Translations under genes and position numbers: made by a program
Assembly: GCF_001028175.1 (NCBI RefSeq)
Contig: NZ_AEJF01000210.1
Coordinates: 1-58,910 of the forward strand
Reading direction: 5' to 3'
Origin: Caballeronia mineralivorans PML1(12)
Lineage (GTDB): Bacteria > Pseudomonadota > Gammaproteobacteria > Burkholderiales > Burkholderiaceae
Length of the DNA: 58,910 bases
Part shown: piece after piece, positions 16,039 through 25,542 of the stretch
How positions within the stretch are numbered: the first letter of the stretch is position 1
Layout: each line of letters opens with the position of its first letter
Notes under the pieces: model-generated
The model's database searches: none
What the model was told of the DNA's origin: nothing
The model's input: only the letters and a program-made list of their open reading frames with translations

Positions 16039-17091
16039 ATGGAGTACCGGAAACTCGGTGGAACGGATATCAATGTCAGCCTGATCGGACTGGGCACGAT
16101 GACCTGGGGCGAGCAGAACACGGAAGCCGATGCGCACGCGCAGATCGATGCCGCGCTCGAGGCCGGTGTCAACCTGATCGACGCCGCCGAGATGTATCCG
16201 GTGCCGCCGCGCCCCGAGACGCAAGGGCGCACGGAGGAATATATCGGCACGTGGCTGGCCGCGCACCCGGGCGCGCGCGAGAAGATCGTGCTCGCTACCA
16301 AGGTCGCGGGACCCGCGCGCCAGCCGCATAATCCGCGGCATATCCGCGGCGCGGGCAACCAGTTCGACCGGAAGAACCTGACCGAAGCCATCGATACCAG
16401 CCTTGCACGGCTGCAGACGGATTACGTCGATTTGTATCAACTGCACTGGCCGGACCGCAGCACGATGACGTTCGGCCGCGCGAATTATCCGTGGGTCGAG
16501 GACGAATACACGGTGCCTATCGAGGAGACGCTGAGCGTGCTTGGCGATCTCGTGAAGGCAGGCAAGATCCGCTACGTCGGGGTATCGAATGAGACGCCCT
16601 GGGGTGTCGCACAATTCCTGAATGCCGCCGATAAACTCGGCCTGCCGCGCATCGTGAGCATTCAGAATCCGTACAGCCTGGTGAACCGCACGTTCGAAAC
16701 CGGGCTCTCGGAATTCACGCACAAGGAAGGCATCGGCCTGCTGGCGTATTCGCCGTTGGCGTTCGGCTGGCTGTCCGGCAAGTACGAGGGTGGCGCGCGT
16801 CCGGCAGGCGCCCGTATCACGTTGTTCGAGCGATTTGCACGCTACAGCAAGCCGCACGCGATCAAGGCCATCAGCGGCTACGTCGAGCTCGCCAAGCGTC
16901 ACGGCCTGAGCCCGACGCAACTCGCGCTCGCGTTTGTGAACAGCCGTCCGTTCACGACCAGCACGCTGATCGGCGCAACCTCGCTCGCGCAATTGCATGA
17001 GAACATCGGCAGCGTGGACGTGAAATTGTCGGACGAGATTCTGGCTGAAATCAACTTGCTTCACGAAACCCAGCCTAATCCCGCGCCCTGA
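16039..17091 (+). CDS. tas: NADP(H)-dependent aldo-keto reductase, Tas-like
   Basis: A 350-residue TIM-barrel oxidoreductase. It contains LGTMTWGEQNT, typical of Tas, the catalytic Tyr in DAAEMYPVPP, Asp/Lys in KIVLATKVAG, and His in YQLHWPDRS. GVSNETPWGV and the NADP-site PLAFGWLSGKY follow. Natural substrate unknown; E. coli Tas is known only as a suppressor of a tyrosine requirement. The ATG at 16039 has GGGGAAG 8 bases upstream and starts at the conserved MEYRKLG. Divergent from the MFS gene. Confidence 0.85.
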   Translation: MEYRKLGGTDINVSLIGLGTMTWGEQNTEADAHAQIDAALEAGVNLIDAAEMYPVPPRPETQGRTEEYIGTWLAAHPGAREKIVLATKVAGPARQPHNPRHIRGAGNQFDRKNLTEAIDTSLARLQTDYVDLYQLHWPDRSTMTFGRANYPWVEDEYTVPIEETLSVLGDLVKAGKIRYVGVSNETPWGVAQFLNAADKLGLPRIVSIQNPYSLVNRTFETGLSEFTHKEGIGLLAYSPLAFGWLSGKYEGGARPAGARITLFERFARYSKPHAIKAISGYVELAKRHGLSPTQLALAFVNSRPFTTSTLIGATSLAQLHENIGSVDVKLSDEILAEINLLHETQPNPAP

Positions 17092-17390
17092 TAAAACCAC
17101 CGGAAAATGTCATACGCGCTCGTTATGGTGGTCGACATCCGGTGATCGAAACGCACCACGATTTTTTACCCATCGCGTTCGTTTTTGCACGGTTTCAAGC
17201 GTAAAGTTGTTGTCGCGTCCGATGTCGTAATCGTCAGTCATAAGCCGCGCCGCTCCTTTGGTGGCGCGCGCTTCGTTGTTCTTTGGTGACGCGCCTGTTT
17301 TCATGGCACTACACTTGCTCGAAGGTCTCGGTTGCCCGCTGTGGCGCCTCTCGTGCCTCAGCGCGCCCTACGCAAAAGGAGTCGTCGCTC

Positions 17391-19487
17391 ATGCCGCAAT
17401 CCCCCTCGAAGTCCTCTTCCGATCTCGACACCCTCGCCATCAACACCATCCGCACGCTGTCCATGGACGCCGTGCAAAAAGCCAATTCCGGTCATCCGGG
17501 AACGCCGATGGCACTTGCACCGGTCGGCTTCCATCTCTGGCAAAACCACCTGCGCTACGATCCGACCGAGCCACTGTGGCCGAATCGCGACCGCTTCGTG
17601 CTGTCGGTTGGCCATGCGTCGATGCTGCTGTATTCGCTGCTGCATCTGACTGGTGTGAGAGCGCTCGATCATGCTGGTAAGCCAACGGATGGCCCGGCCG
17701 TATCGCTGGATGACATCAAGCATTTCCGGCAGCTCGACAGCAAGACGCCGGGCCACCCGGAATACCGGATGACAACGGGCGTCGAGACCACGACGGGTCC
17801 GCTTGGGCAAGGGCTTGGAAATAGCGTCGGCATGGCGATGGCCGCGCGCTGGTACGAGTCGCGTTTCAACAAGCCGGATGCGCAGATTTTCGACTATCGC
17901 GTGTATGCGCTGTGCGGCGACGGCGACATGATGGAAGGCATCTCGCACGAAGCGGCGTCGATGGCGGGGCATCTGCAATTGTCGAACCTGATCTGGATCT
18001 ACGACAGCAATCGCGTGACGATCGAAGGGCACACGGATCTGGCGTACAGCGACGACGTGGAAACGCGTTTCAAGGGCTACAACTGGAACACGATGCATGT
18101 GGACGACGCCAACGACGGCGCCGCGCTCGAAGCCGCGCTGAACAAGGCGAAGGCCACGACCGACAAACCCACACTGATCGTGGTGAAAAGCATTATTGGC
18201 TGGGGCGCGCCGCATAAGCAGGACACGTCGGCGGCGCATGGCGAACCGCTGGGTGTCGATGAAATCAAGCTCGCGAAGAAGTTCTACGGTTGGCCGGAGG
18301 ATTCCAGTTTCCTGGTGCCGGACGGCGTGTACGAGCATTTCAACGAGGGCATCGGCGCGCGTGGCAAAGCGGCGCGCGAAGCGTGGCAAAAGAGTTTCGA
18401 TGACTACGCGAAGAAGTATCCGGACTTGGCGAAGGAGTTTGCGCAGATCGAAGCGCATGCGTTGCCGGAGGGTTGGGACGCGGACATCCCCACGTTCGAC
18501 GCCGACGCGAAGGGCATGGCGTCGCGGGAATCGTCGGGGAAGGTGCTTAACGCCATCGCGAAGCGCTTCCCGTGGATGATCGGCGGCTCGGCGGATTTGT
18601 CGCCATCGACCAAGACCGACATGAAGTTCGAAGGCGCGGGCAGCTTCGAACATGACAACTACGCCGGCCGCAACCTGCACTTCGGTATTCGCGAGCATGT
18701 CATGGGTGCGATCTGCAACGGCATCGCATTGTCGAATCTGCGCCCCTACGGTTCCACGTTCCTGATTTTCAGCGACTACATGAAGCCGCCGATCCGGCTT
18801 TCGTCCATCATGGAAGTGCCGGTGATCTACGTGTTCACGCACGATTCCATCGGCGTGGGCGAAGACGGCCCGACGCATCAGCCGATCGAACAACTGGCTT
18901 CGTTGCGCGGCGTGCCGGGACTCAGCAGCTACCGTCCGGGCGATGCAAACGAAGTCGCCGAATCGTGGCGTGCCGCACTGTCCGAGCCGCATCGGCCGGC
19001 TTGCATCATCGTCTCGCGCCAGCCGCTGCCGACTTTGGACCGCTCGAAATATGCATCGGCGAAGGGCGTTCACAAGGGCGCGTATGTTCTCGCCGACGCT
19101 GAAAACGGCAAGAAGCCGCAAGTCATCCTGATGGCGACGGGCAGCGAACTGTCGTTGTGCGTCGATACCTACGAGAAGCTCAAGAGCGAGGGCATCGCGG
19201 CGCGGGTGGTCTCCATGCCGTCATGGGATCTGTTCGAAAGGCAGGATGAAGCCTACAAGGATTCCGTGTTTCCGCCAGACGTGGACGCGCGCGTGTGCGT
19301 GGAGCAGGCCGGCACTCTCGGCTGGGATCGTTATGTGGGCCGTCTCGGTTCGCAAGTCGTGATGCATACGTTCGGGGCGTCGGCGCCGCTCTCCGACTTG
19401 AAGAAGAAGTTTGGCTTTACGCCGGAACACGTCTACGACGAAGCGAAAAAGCAGATCGAACGCGTTAAAACCAGCCATAAGGAGTAA
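17391..19487 (+). CDS. tkt: Transketolase
   Basis: A 698-residue thiamine-diphosphate enzyme that moves two-carbon units between sugar phosphates in the pentose phosphate and Calvin-type pathways. It contains the early motif NSGHPGTPM, the ThDP motif GDGDMMEGISHEA with NLIWIYDSN, GPTHQPIEQLASLR in the pyrimidine domain, and GIREHVMGAICNG with the catalytic Glu. AAAAGGAG lies 9 bases before the ATG, which removes a 36-residue extension. gnd follows after 6 bases, whose ribosome site lies in the tkt end. Confidence 0.96.
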   Translation: MPQSPSKSSSDLDTLAINTIRTLSMDAVQKANSGHPGTPMALAPVGFHLWQNHLRYDPTEPLWPNRDRFVLSVGHASMLLYSLLHLTGVRALDHAGKPTDGPAVSLDDIKHFRQLDSKTPGHPEYRMTTGVETTTGPLGQGLGNSVGMAMAARWYESRFNKPDAQIFDYRVYALCGDGDMMEGISHEAASMAGHLQLSNLIWIYDSNRVTIEGHTDLAYSDDVETRFKGYNWNTMHVDDANDGAALEAALNKAKATTDKPTLIVVKSIIGWGAPHKQDTSAAHGEPLGVDEIKLAKKFYGWPEDSSFLVPDGVYEHFNEGIGARGKAAREAWQKSFDDYAKKYPDLAKEFAQIEAHALPEGWDADIPTFDADAKGMASRESSGKVLNAIAKRFPWMIGGSADLSPSTKTDMKFEGAGSFEHDNYAGRNLHFGIREHVMGAICNGIALSNLRPYGSTFLIFSDYMKPPIRLSSIMEVPVIYVFTHDSIGVGEDGPTHQPIEQLASLRGVPGLSSYRPGDANEVAESWRAALSEPHRPACIIVSRQPLPTLDRSKYASAKGVHKGAYVLADAENGKKPQVILMATGSELSLCVDTYEKLKSEGIAARVVSMPSWDLFERQDEAYKDSVFPPDVDARVCVEQAGTLGWDRYVGRLGSQVVMHTFGASAPLSDLKKKFGFTPEHVYDEAKKQIERVKTSHKE

Positions 19488-19493
19488 GCCATC

Positions 19494-20480
19494 ATGCAGA
19501 TCGGAATCGTGGGACTTGGCAGGATGGGCGCGAACATTGCACGCCGGTTGATGCGCGGCGGGCAGACGTGCGTGGTGTACGACCATGCGCCCGAAGCGAC
19601 GCAGGCGGTCGTGGCCGATGGCGCGACCGGCGCAAGCGAGCTAGGCGATCTCGTCCAAAAGCTGGCTGCGCCGCGCTCGGTCTGGCTGATGCTGCCGGCG
19701 GGCAAGATCACCGAAGACACGCTGAACGATCTCTACGAGATCCTGGAAGCGGGCGATACGGTTATCGATGGCGGCAATAGTTTCTACAAGGATGACATCG
19801 TCCACGCGGCGAAGCTGAAAGAGAAGGGCATCCATTTCATGGATGTAGGCACGTCGGGCGGCGTGTGGGGACTCGAGCGCGGTTATTGCATGATGATCGG
19901 CGGCGACAAGGACGTGGTGCTGCGGCACGATCCGATTTTGTCTGTGCTGGCTCCCGGACGCGGTGATATTCCCGCCACGCCGAATCGCGAAGGTCGCGAT
20001 CAACGTGTCGAAAACGGCTATATGTACGTGGGGCCGGTGGGATCGGGGCACTTTGTGAAGATGGTGCATAACGGCATCGAGTACGGCTTGATGCAGGCGT
20101 ATGCGGAAGGGTTCGACATCCTGAAGCACAAGTCGTCGACGGAGTTGCCTGAGGCGCAGCGCTACGATCTGGATATTGCAGATATAGCGGAGGTGTGGCG
20201 GCGAGGCAGCGTGGTGTCGTCGTGGCTGCTGGATCTGACAGCGGGGGCGCTTGCCGGTAACAGCACGCTCGACAAGTATTCTTCCGAAGTGGCCGACAGT
20301 GGCGAAGGGCGCTGGACGATCGAGGCGGCGATCGAGGAAGCGGTGCCGGTGCAGGTTTTATCGGCGGCGCTTTATTCGCGGTTCCGGTCGCGCGAAGATA
20401 ATTCGTTCGCAGACCGGATGTTATCGGCGATGCGATTCGGGTTCGGCGGACATAAGGAATTCACGCCCGGGCTGAAGTAA
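19494..20480 (+). CDS. gnd: 6-phosphogluconate dehydrogenase (decarboxylating), short form
   Basis: A 328-residue enzyme converting 6-phosphogluconate to ribulose 5-phosphate. It has the Rossmann start GIVGLGRMGANIARR, DVGTSGGVWGLERGYCMMIGG, and the catalytic Lys in GHFVKMVHNGIEYGLMQ. At 328 residues it is the short GndA/YqeC-type form (long forms are about 470), which in several bacteria prefers NAD. It follows tkt after 6 bases, so product and user of the pentose pathway are made together. AAGGAG lies about 9 bases before the ATG. A strong terminator follows 20 bases on. Confidence 0.92.
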   Translation: MQIGIVGLGRMGANIARRLMRGGQTCVVYDHAPEATQAVVADGATGASELGDLVQKLAAPRSVWLMLPAGKITEDTLNDLYEILEAGDTVIDGGNSFYKDDIVHAAKLKEKGIHFMDVGTSGGVWGLERGYCMMIGGDKDVVLRHDPILSVLAPGRGDIPATPNREGRDQRVENGYMYVGPVGSGHFVKMVHNGIEYGLMQAYAEGFDILKHKSSTELPEAQRYDLDIADIAEVWRRGSVVSSWLLDLTAGALAGNSTLDKYSSEVADSGEGRWTIEAAIEEAVPVQVLSAALYSRFRSREDNSFADRMLSAMRFGFGGHKEFTPGLK

Positions 20481-20500
20481 TCGGAGCACAGCACGAAGAG

Positions 20501-20534
20501 AAACCGTTCCAACTTACGTTGGAACGGTTTTTTA
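20501..20534 (+). terminator. Terminator of tkt-gnd
   Basis: A perfect 13-bp stem (20501-20513 with 20518-20530), TTAC loop and a following T-tract. Confidence 0.92.
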
Positions 20535-20572
20535 TTAAGCGCTTCGGGTGGCCTCAAGTCTTGGCTATCCGC

Positions 20573-21430
20573 TTAACGCATCATCCGTCGACGGAACAGC
20601 ATCGCGCAGATAAAGAACGGCATGATCGCATAGGCCGCCAGCACCGCCACATGCAGCACCAGATGCTCTGCCGGACGGTCGAGCATCGCGGGCCGGATGA
20701 GCTCGACCGCATGCGATAACGGCAACAACAGCGAGACGTGCTGCGCGATTGCGGGCAGCTGCGTAAGCGGGAAAAACACGCCCGAAAGCAGCAGCATGGG
20801 CGTGAGCGCGAGCGTCTGGTAGAACATGAAAAAGTCGTAGCTCGGCGCCACCGCCGTCACGATCATCGCCGTGCTCGAAAACGCCAGACCGGTCAGGACG
20901 ATCACGGGCAACGCATAAAGCATCGATGGAAAACTCGCGTAGCCGAGAACGCCGGCCACCAGCATGATCGCCACGCCCGACAACACTGACTTGCTCGCAG
21001 CCCATACAATTTCCGCGAGCACGATATCGCCCAGGGTGAGCGGCGTATGCATGATCGCCTCCCACGTGCGTTGCACATGCATGCGCGAGAAGCCGGAGTA
21101 CATGGCCTCGAAACTCGCCGACATCATCACACTCGACGCCACCGTGCCCGCCGCGAGAAACGCGATATACGAAACACCGTCCACGTGGCCGACCATCAGG
21201 CCGAGCCCGAGACCCAGGCCGAACAGGTAAATCATCGGATCGGCGAGATTGCCGAACATCGAGGCAATCGCGAGCTTTTTCCAGACGAGATAATTGCGCC
21301 GCCAGACCGACATCCAGTTCGTCGCGTTCGCGGGCATCGCGGCCACGAACGGCTCGTGTTCCGGCTTTTGCACGGAGCGCGGAGCGCGGGGTGCCGATTC
21401 CACGGTGTTCACATTCGGTTCGCTCGACAT
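20573..21430 (-). CDS. nodJ: ABC-2 type transporter permease, NodJ family
   Basis: A 285-residue inner-membrane protein with about six helices. It has the NodJ pattern DPMIYLFGLGLGLG and FSSTAMIVTAVAPSYDFFMFYQTL. It pairs with the ATPase encoded 3 bases upstream in the same operon. Rhizobial NodIJ export lipo-chitin signals, but homologues are standard in non-nodulating Burkholderia-group bacteria, and no nod genes are nearby. Thus the name reflects family only; the substrate is unknown. An N-terminal extension of about 30 residues is polar. Confidence 0.88.
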   Translation of the reverse strand: MSSEPNVNTVESAPRAPRSVQKPEHEPFVAAMPANATNWMSVWRRNYLVWKKLAIASMFGNLADPMIYLFGLGLGLGLMVGHVDGVSYIAFLAAGTVASSVMMSASFEAMYSGFSRMHVQRTWEAIMHTPLTLGDIVLAEIVWAASKSVLSGVAIMLVAGVLGYASFPSMLYALPVIVLTGLAFSSTAMIVTAVAPSYDFFMFYQTLALTPMLLLSGVFFPLTQLPAIAQHVSLLLPLSHAVELIRPAMLDRPAEHLVLHVAVLAAYAIMPFFICAMLFRRRMMR

Positions 21431-21433
21431 GGA

Positions 21434-22399
21434 TCAGTCCACCATCTCGCGCCCGGTCAGGCGCAAAAACACATCTTCAAGATTCGCCGGCCGATGTAGA
21501 TAACGCACGCCTGGCCGCCCCTTTACTCGCTGATGCACGGGCGCGGGGTCATCGACATAACAAAACAGCGTCTCGCCGCTGATCTCCATCCGGCCGACGA
21601 ACGGCAACAGTTCCTCGCGAAGGGCTTGCGGATCGGGACCATAGATCTCGATCACGTCGCAGCCGATCACCCGCTGGATCAGATCGTCCGGTTTTCCCTC
21701 GGCCACCTTGCGGCCTTCCTCGATCACGCACAACCGGTCGCAAAGCCGTTCGGCTTCCTCCATGAAGTGCGTGGTGAGCAGGATCGTCTTGCCGCGCGCG
21801 AGCAGCGAGCGTAGCCGTTCCCAAATCAGATGCCGCGCTTGCGGATCGAGCCCGGTGGTCGGTTCGTCCATGATCAGCACGTCGGGATCGTTCACTAGTG
21901 CGCGCGCGAGCGTCAGCCGCCGTTTCATCCCGCCGGATAACTCGCCGACCCGCGCATTCGCCTTGCTTTCCAGCCGCGCGAATTCCAGCAGCGACGGCAC
22001 CACGGCTGCTATCTCGCTGCCGCTCATGCCGAAATAACGGCCGAACACGAGCAGGTTTTCGCGCACGGTGAAGTCGGGATCGAGGTTGTCGAATTGCGGC
22101 ACCACACCCACGCGGCGCCGGGCGTAACGGGCGCGAGAAGGAATTGGTTCATCGACAAGACGGATCGTGCCCGCATCCGGCGCGGTGAGGCCGAGCAGCA
22201 TTTTGAGCGTGGTCGTCTTGCCCGCGCCATTGGGGCCAAGCAGGCCGAAACACTCGCCGGGCTGGACGTGGAACGACAGGCCGTTGACGACCGTCTTGTC
22301 GCCGTAATGTTTCTCGACGTCGATAAATTCGATCGCTGGGTTTGCCGGCGCGCCTGTCATGCGGGTCGCGTGGCTGGGTAACACTGCTGCATCTGACAT
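21434..22399 (-). CDS. nodI: ABC transporter ATP-binding protein, NodI family
   Basis: A 321-residue ATPase. Walker A GPNGAGKTT is at 55-63, then the signature LSGGMKRRLTLARAL, Walker B VLIMDEPTTGLD and the His-switch TTHFME. The C-terminal part (EIYGPDPQALREELLP...) is the NodI-type extension. It drives the NodJ-like permease that follows. The ATG at 22399 gives the normal N-terminus; the ribosome site is weak. The 8-bp palindrome AACTAGTT (22436-22443) lies 37 bases upstream and could be an operator. Confidence 0.88.
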   Translation of the reverse strand: MSDAAVLPSHATRMTGAPANPAIEFIDVEKHYGDKTVVNGLSFHVQPGECFGLLGPNGAGKTTTLKMLLGLTAPDAGTIRLVDEPIPSRARYARRRVGVVPQFDNLDPDFTVRENLLVFGRYFGMSGSEIAAVVPSLLEFARLESKANARVGELSGGMKRRLTLARALVNDPDVLIMDEPTTGLDPQARHLIWERLRSLLARGKTILLTTHFMEEAERLCDRLCVIEEGRKVAEGKPDDLIQRVIGCDVIEIYGPDPQALREELLPFVGRMEISGETLFCYVDDPAPVHQRVKGRPGVRYLHRPANLEDVFLRLTGREMVD

Positions 22400-22790
22400 G
22401 CGCAAACACTCGGGCGTTGGGTCTGAAAACAAGCTAACTAGTTTAATCGATTGCACCAACGAGGCGCGTCCCGTCGCGCGACCTGCACTGCGGATGCGCA
22501 TGCCGGTTATTTTGTGGTCTCACGGCGCGTTCGTTGTGCCGGATCTGGTGGCTGGAAAGCCCGCCCATCAAGGGATTGGGGCTCCTGGCATGGTGCCCGC
22601 TTGGCGTTTCACCAACGACGGGGCCGCATTAGCGTTTTCCATCGTTGTCACCGTTTCAGCGACGCACCATGATGAAGGCAACGCGGCCCGGGTTTTGTCG
22701 CCCACCCGGCCCACGGGGCAGAATCTGCAAGACTTTGACGACCGTTTTTTCGATGCCCTTTGCTGCCCCTGTGCAGCGCGGAGAACCACC
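22400..22790. other. 390-bp divergent gap between nodI and the universal stress gene
   Basis: It holds the AACTAGTT palindrome near nodI. I see no RNA gene, repeat or convincing ORF. The FNR/ANR palindrome, often found before universal stress genes, is absent. Confidence 0.4.
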
Positions 22791-23297
22791 ATGGCGAGCT
22801 ACCGAAAAATCCTGTTGTGTTACGACGGCTCCCGTGAAGGGCGCAAGGCATTGCGCGACGGCGCGAATCTGGCGCTCGACCTGAAAGCCGAAACGCACGT
22901 GCTGGCTGTTGTCGACATGCGCTCCAGCATTGCCCAAAGTGCAGGCCTTCTCACCGATATGGCATGCGGCCGTTTCGAGGACGCCGCCCGCGACATTCTG
23001 CGTGAAGGCGTGGAATGGCTGACCGAGCGGGGCGTAAAGGCGGAGGGTCACTTTGCGTTCGGCCATCCTATCGATGAAATTGCCGGGCTTGCCCAGAGTT
23101 TGCAGGTCGATCTGGTAGTGGTGGGGCATCGGTGCCGCACGGGCCTCGCGCGCTGGTGGATGGGCGCGGGTAACACGCCGCTGATGGATAGGGTGTCATG
23201 CAGCATTTTGGTGGCGGTGTCGCCAACGGGCACATCGGCCGAGCAGGAAGACGCAGCGCACGCGGCGATGCCCGCGAAAGCCGAGGCGAATGTCTGA
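22791..23297 (+). CDS. Universal stress protein, UspA family
   Basis: A 168-residue cytoplasmic protein. KILLCYDGSREGRKALRDG is the usual first strand and helix, and VDLVVVGHRCRTGLARWWMG is the nucleotide-loop region. The loop departs from the ATP-binding pattern G-2x-G-9x-G(S/T), so ATP binding is doubtful. GGAG lies 8 bases before the ATG at 22791. No operon partner. Role in stress survival is inferred from the family only. Confidence 0.88.
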   Translation: MASYRKILLCYDGSREGRKALRDGANLALDLKAETHVLAVVDMRSSIAQSAGLLTDMACGRFEDAARDILREGVEWLTERGVKAEGHFAFGHPIDEIAGLAQSLQVDLVVVGHRCRTGLARWWMGAGNTPLMDRVSCSILVAVSPTGTSAEQEDAAHAAMPAKAEANV

Positions 23298-23404
23298 TGC
23301 GGCTGAGGACTGTGAGTTGCTGAGCGAGCTTCGCGATTAAACCGTGGCGGTATCGCTCAGCTCAGCTCAGATTGTCCCGTTGTTGTGGGTAACTAATTAC
23401 TCGC

Positions 23405-24049
23405 TCAACCGTTCAACTCCACCGCGACGAGCTTCCACGAGAACAGCCCGTAGCGCCGGAGAATAGCTGAATAGCGGGCGTCGCCGGCGCCATGCTGATA
23501 GTTCACCGCGAAAGTATCGAAACTCCGATATCCCGCCGTGGTTTGCGGCGGGGGCTTCGGCGCGGATGGTGCAGACGGCGCAACGGTGGTAGGCGCAGGT
23601 TGCGCGGGCGCGGCTGATAGAGGCGCTGGCGCGGTTCCCGGAGCAGCGCCAGCAGGGCTGTTCGCCTCGGACGGAACCGGCGGTTTTTCGCCCGGATCGC
23701 CTCGCGGCGGTATGCCGTTGAGGAGCGCCGCCACGCCGTCGGGCGTCGCGTACGAATCCACCAGCGGGCCAATCAACGCTGCACCAATCAAGGCGCCGAT
23801 CATCGCGAGCGGATTGCCGCTCTTCTGCGTATCGATTTTCCGCGTGAGCAACTGCCCAACCTGGTCTTTCAGACTTTCACGCAGCGACGGAAAGTCGACG
23901 TACTGATTCACGGTTTGCGCGTCGCGGGCGTCGGCGGCGCGTTTCAACCGGTCGAGCGCGATATACGGCGACGCATAGATCAAACCGAGTGCTGCTACGA
24001 CAACGACGACGATCAGCGCAATTACAACGGACTTGCTGGTGCGGGACAT
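23405..24049 (-). CDS. DUF2939 family membrane-anchored protein
   Basis: A 214-residue protein with one N-terminal membrane helix (about 7-29). DUF2939 features follow: YIALDRLKRAADARDAQTVNQYVDFPSLRESLK, read as a pattern, and the family C-terminal YGLFSWKLVAVEL. A Pro/Ala-rich low-complexity linker (about 118-172) separates the two halves. Function unknown; topology suggests the bulk is periplasmic. Confidence 0.78.
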   Translation of the reverse strand: MSRTSKSVVIALIVVVVVAALGLIYASPYIALDRLKRAADARDAQTVNQYVDFPSLRESLKDQVGQLLTRKIDTQKSGNPLAMIGALIGAALIGPLVDSYATPDGVAALLNGIPPRGDPGEKPPVPSEANSPAGAAPGTAPAPLSAAPAQPAPTTVAPSAPSAPKPPPQTTAGYRSFDTFAVNYQHGAGDARYSAILRRYGLFSWKLVAVELNG

Positions 24050-24170
24050 ACGTTAGGGCGCCTCGTGGCTGATGAGATGGATGCGGCTCGAATGCGAGAG
24101 TAGAGACAACTCTCCAGATGGACCGCAACGGCGCCGAAATTATCCCTGCAAAACTCATCGATATTGAAAA

Positions 24171-24557
24171 TCAGGCGAGCAATCCGTCTTCAACCCCTGC
24201 ACGTTCTTCGTCAATACACCGGTCGATCATGCGCGATACGGCGTTGATATTGCCAACCATGATCACCCGCGATTCCCCGCGATAAACCCGCACCGGCGCA
24301 CGTTGCTCGGCCCGCGTATGCACCGACGCGCTCAACGACACCCGGGCGAACGCAGGCTGCCGTGAGGGCAGGACGGGGAGTTCGTCGAAGAGATCGCGGG
24401 TGTCGGCCGGCGTTTGCGTCTTGCAGGAGATCAGCGCGCGCAGATGCCGCAACCGGCCGAACTCGCGAAATTGCCGAAACGACAGGGGCGAGCGTGCAGC
24501 CGGTGCGAAAGATGCCGTTAAAAACGAGGCAGAAAACAGGCGGGCGAATCGTTCCAT
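24171..24557 (-). CDS. Hypothetical protein
   Basis: A 128-residue basic protein with a weak hydrophobic start (MERFARLFSASFLTASFAPA) that may be a signal sequence. GGAG lies about 8 bases before the ATG at 24557. The end, RVIMVGNINAVSRMIDRCIDEERAG, looks helical. I recognise no domain. It lies between DUF2939 and lexA on the same strand. Confidence 0.5.
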   Translation of the reverse strand: MERFARLFSASFLTASFAPAARSPLSFRQFREFGRLRHLRALISCKTQTPADTRDLFDELPVLPSRQPAFARVSLSASVHTRAEQRAPVRVYRGESRVIMVGNINAVSRMIDRCIDEERAGVEDGLLA

Positions 24558-24743
24558 GATGTTTCTCCGAAGACAATAGGACGCGCGCCGGTTCATCGCG
24601 GCTGCGATGTCCGTCACGCTTTATAGGACCGGAATGCAATTGCAGCGCGGCTGGAAGCGGGAACGCCCGCCGCCGCCCTGCATATCAGAAGAATCAGAAA
24701 ACAGAAATCAAAACAGAAGCAGAAACCGAAAACCTTGCGGAAA

Positions 24744-25400
24744 TCAAAGCTCGCCGGAACGAATCAACCCAACCGCAATGCCTTCCAGTGCGAAGTCATC
24801 ACTTCCCGACGCCACGAAGATATTCTCGTAGTCAGGATTCTCAGCGATCAGTTCAACACCGTCCGGACGACGTTTCCAGCGTTTCACCGTGACGTCGTCG
24901 CCAAGCCGCGCCACGACAATCTGCCCGTCCTTCGCCTCGTTTTTCTTCTGCACGGCGAGCAAATCGCCGTCCAAGATGCCCGCGTCGCGCATGGAAAGAC
25001 CACGCACCTTCAATAGATAGTCCGGTTTGCTGGAGAACAGCGCCGGATCGCAGGCGTAATGCTGAGAGATATGTTCCTGCGCGAGGATCGGGCTACCCGC
25101 CGCCACGCGCCCGACCAGCGGCAAGGACAGTTGCATGATGCTGGCATGCGGCAGCGTGAACTGATGGGGTCCGTCATCAGGGCCGCCCTGGCTCAACAAG
25201 CGAATGCCACGCGATGAACCCGCGGCCAGTTCGATCACCCCTTTACGCGCCAGCGCCCGAAGATGCTCTTCGGCCGAATTGGCGGAGCTAAAACCGAGTT
25301 CCGCTGCGATCTCGGCGCGCGTGGGCGGAAACCCCGTGCGTTCGATAGCGCGCTGGATCAGTTCGTAAACCTCTTGCTGCCGCGTAGTCAGTTTGCTCAT
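24744..25400 (-). CDS. lexA: LexA repressor of the SOS response
   Basis: A 218-residue repressor-protease. The winged helix-turn-helix (about 1-70) has FPPTRAEIAAELGFSS. The linker leads to the cleavage pair Ala101-Gly102 (VAAGSP). The protease dyad is Ser136 (GLSM) and Lys173 (TVKRW). RecA filaments trigger self-cleavage. The ATG at 25400 gives the family start MSKLTTRQQ and drops a 14-residue extension that would run through the promoter. Two consensus LexA boxes lie upstream, so it represses itself. Confidence 0.97.
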   Translation of the reverse strand: MSKLTTRQQEVYELIQRAIERTGFPPTRAEIAAELGFSSANSAEEHLRALARKGVIELAAGSSRGIRLLSQGGPDDGPHQFTLPHASIMQLSLPLVGRVAAGSPILAQEHISQHYACDPALFSSKPDYLLKVRGLSMRDAGILDGDLLAVQKKNEAKDGQIVVARLGDDVTVKRWKRRPDGVELIAENPDYENIFVASGSDDFALEGIAVGLIRSGEL

Positions 25401-25441
25401 TTTGGTCACGTGCTTTTGCCCCTTATATGGCCGGTCGTCCA

Positions 25442-25457
25442 CTGTATGGATGAACAG
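25442..25457. promoter_or_regulatory. LexA (SOS) box 1 of lexA
   Basis: CTGTATGGATGAACAG matches CTGT-N8-ACAG exactly. It is centred 49 bases upstream of the lexA ATG. Confidence 0.9.
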
Positions 25458-25461
25458 ATGC

Positions 25462-25477
25462 CTGTAGTTTTATACAG
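25462..25477. promoter_or_regulatory. LexA (SOS) box 2 of lexA
   Basis: CTGTAGTTTTATACAG matches CTGT-N8-ACAG exactly. Its centre is 20 bases from that of box 1, about two DNA turns, so two LexA dimers would sit on the same face. Confidence 0.9.
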
Positions 25478-25542
25478 TATTCGATGCTTTTCAAGCTTTA
25501 CTTTAAGTTCGACGTCGTCGGAACCACACAGAAGGGGTAAAC

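Noticed and set aside
17110..17241. Minus-strand 43-codon ORF with AAAGGAG upstream (starts MTDDYDIGRD)
   Set aside because: Third-position GC is about 50 percent, the ribosome site is about 11-12 bases away, and the region is the promoter gap of tkt.
20573..22399. NodIJ as evidence for nodulation genes
   Set aside because: NodIJ-type exporters are general in Burkholderia-group bacteria and no nodABC or nif genes lie nearby.
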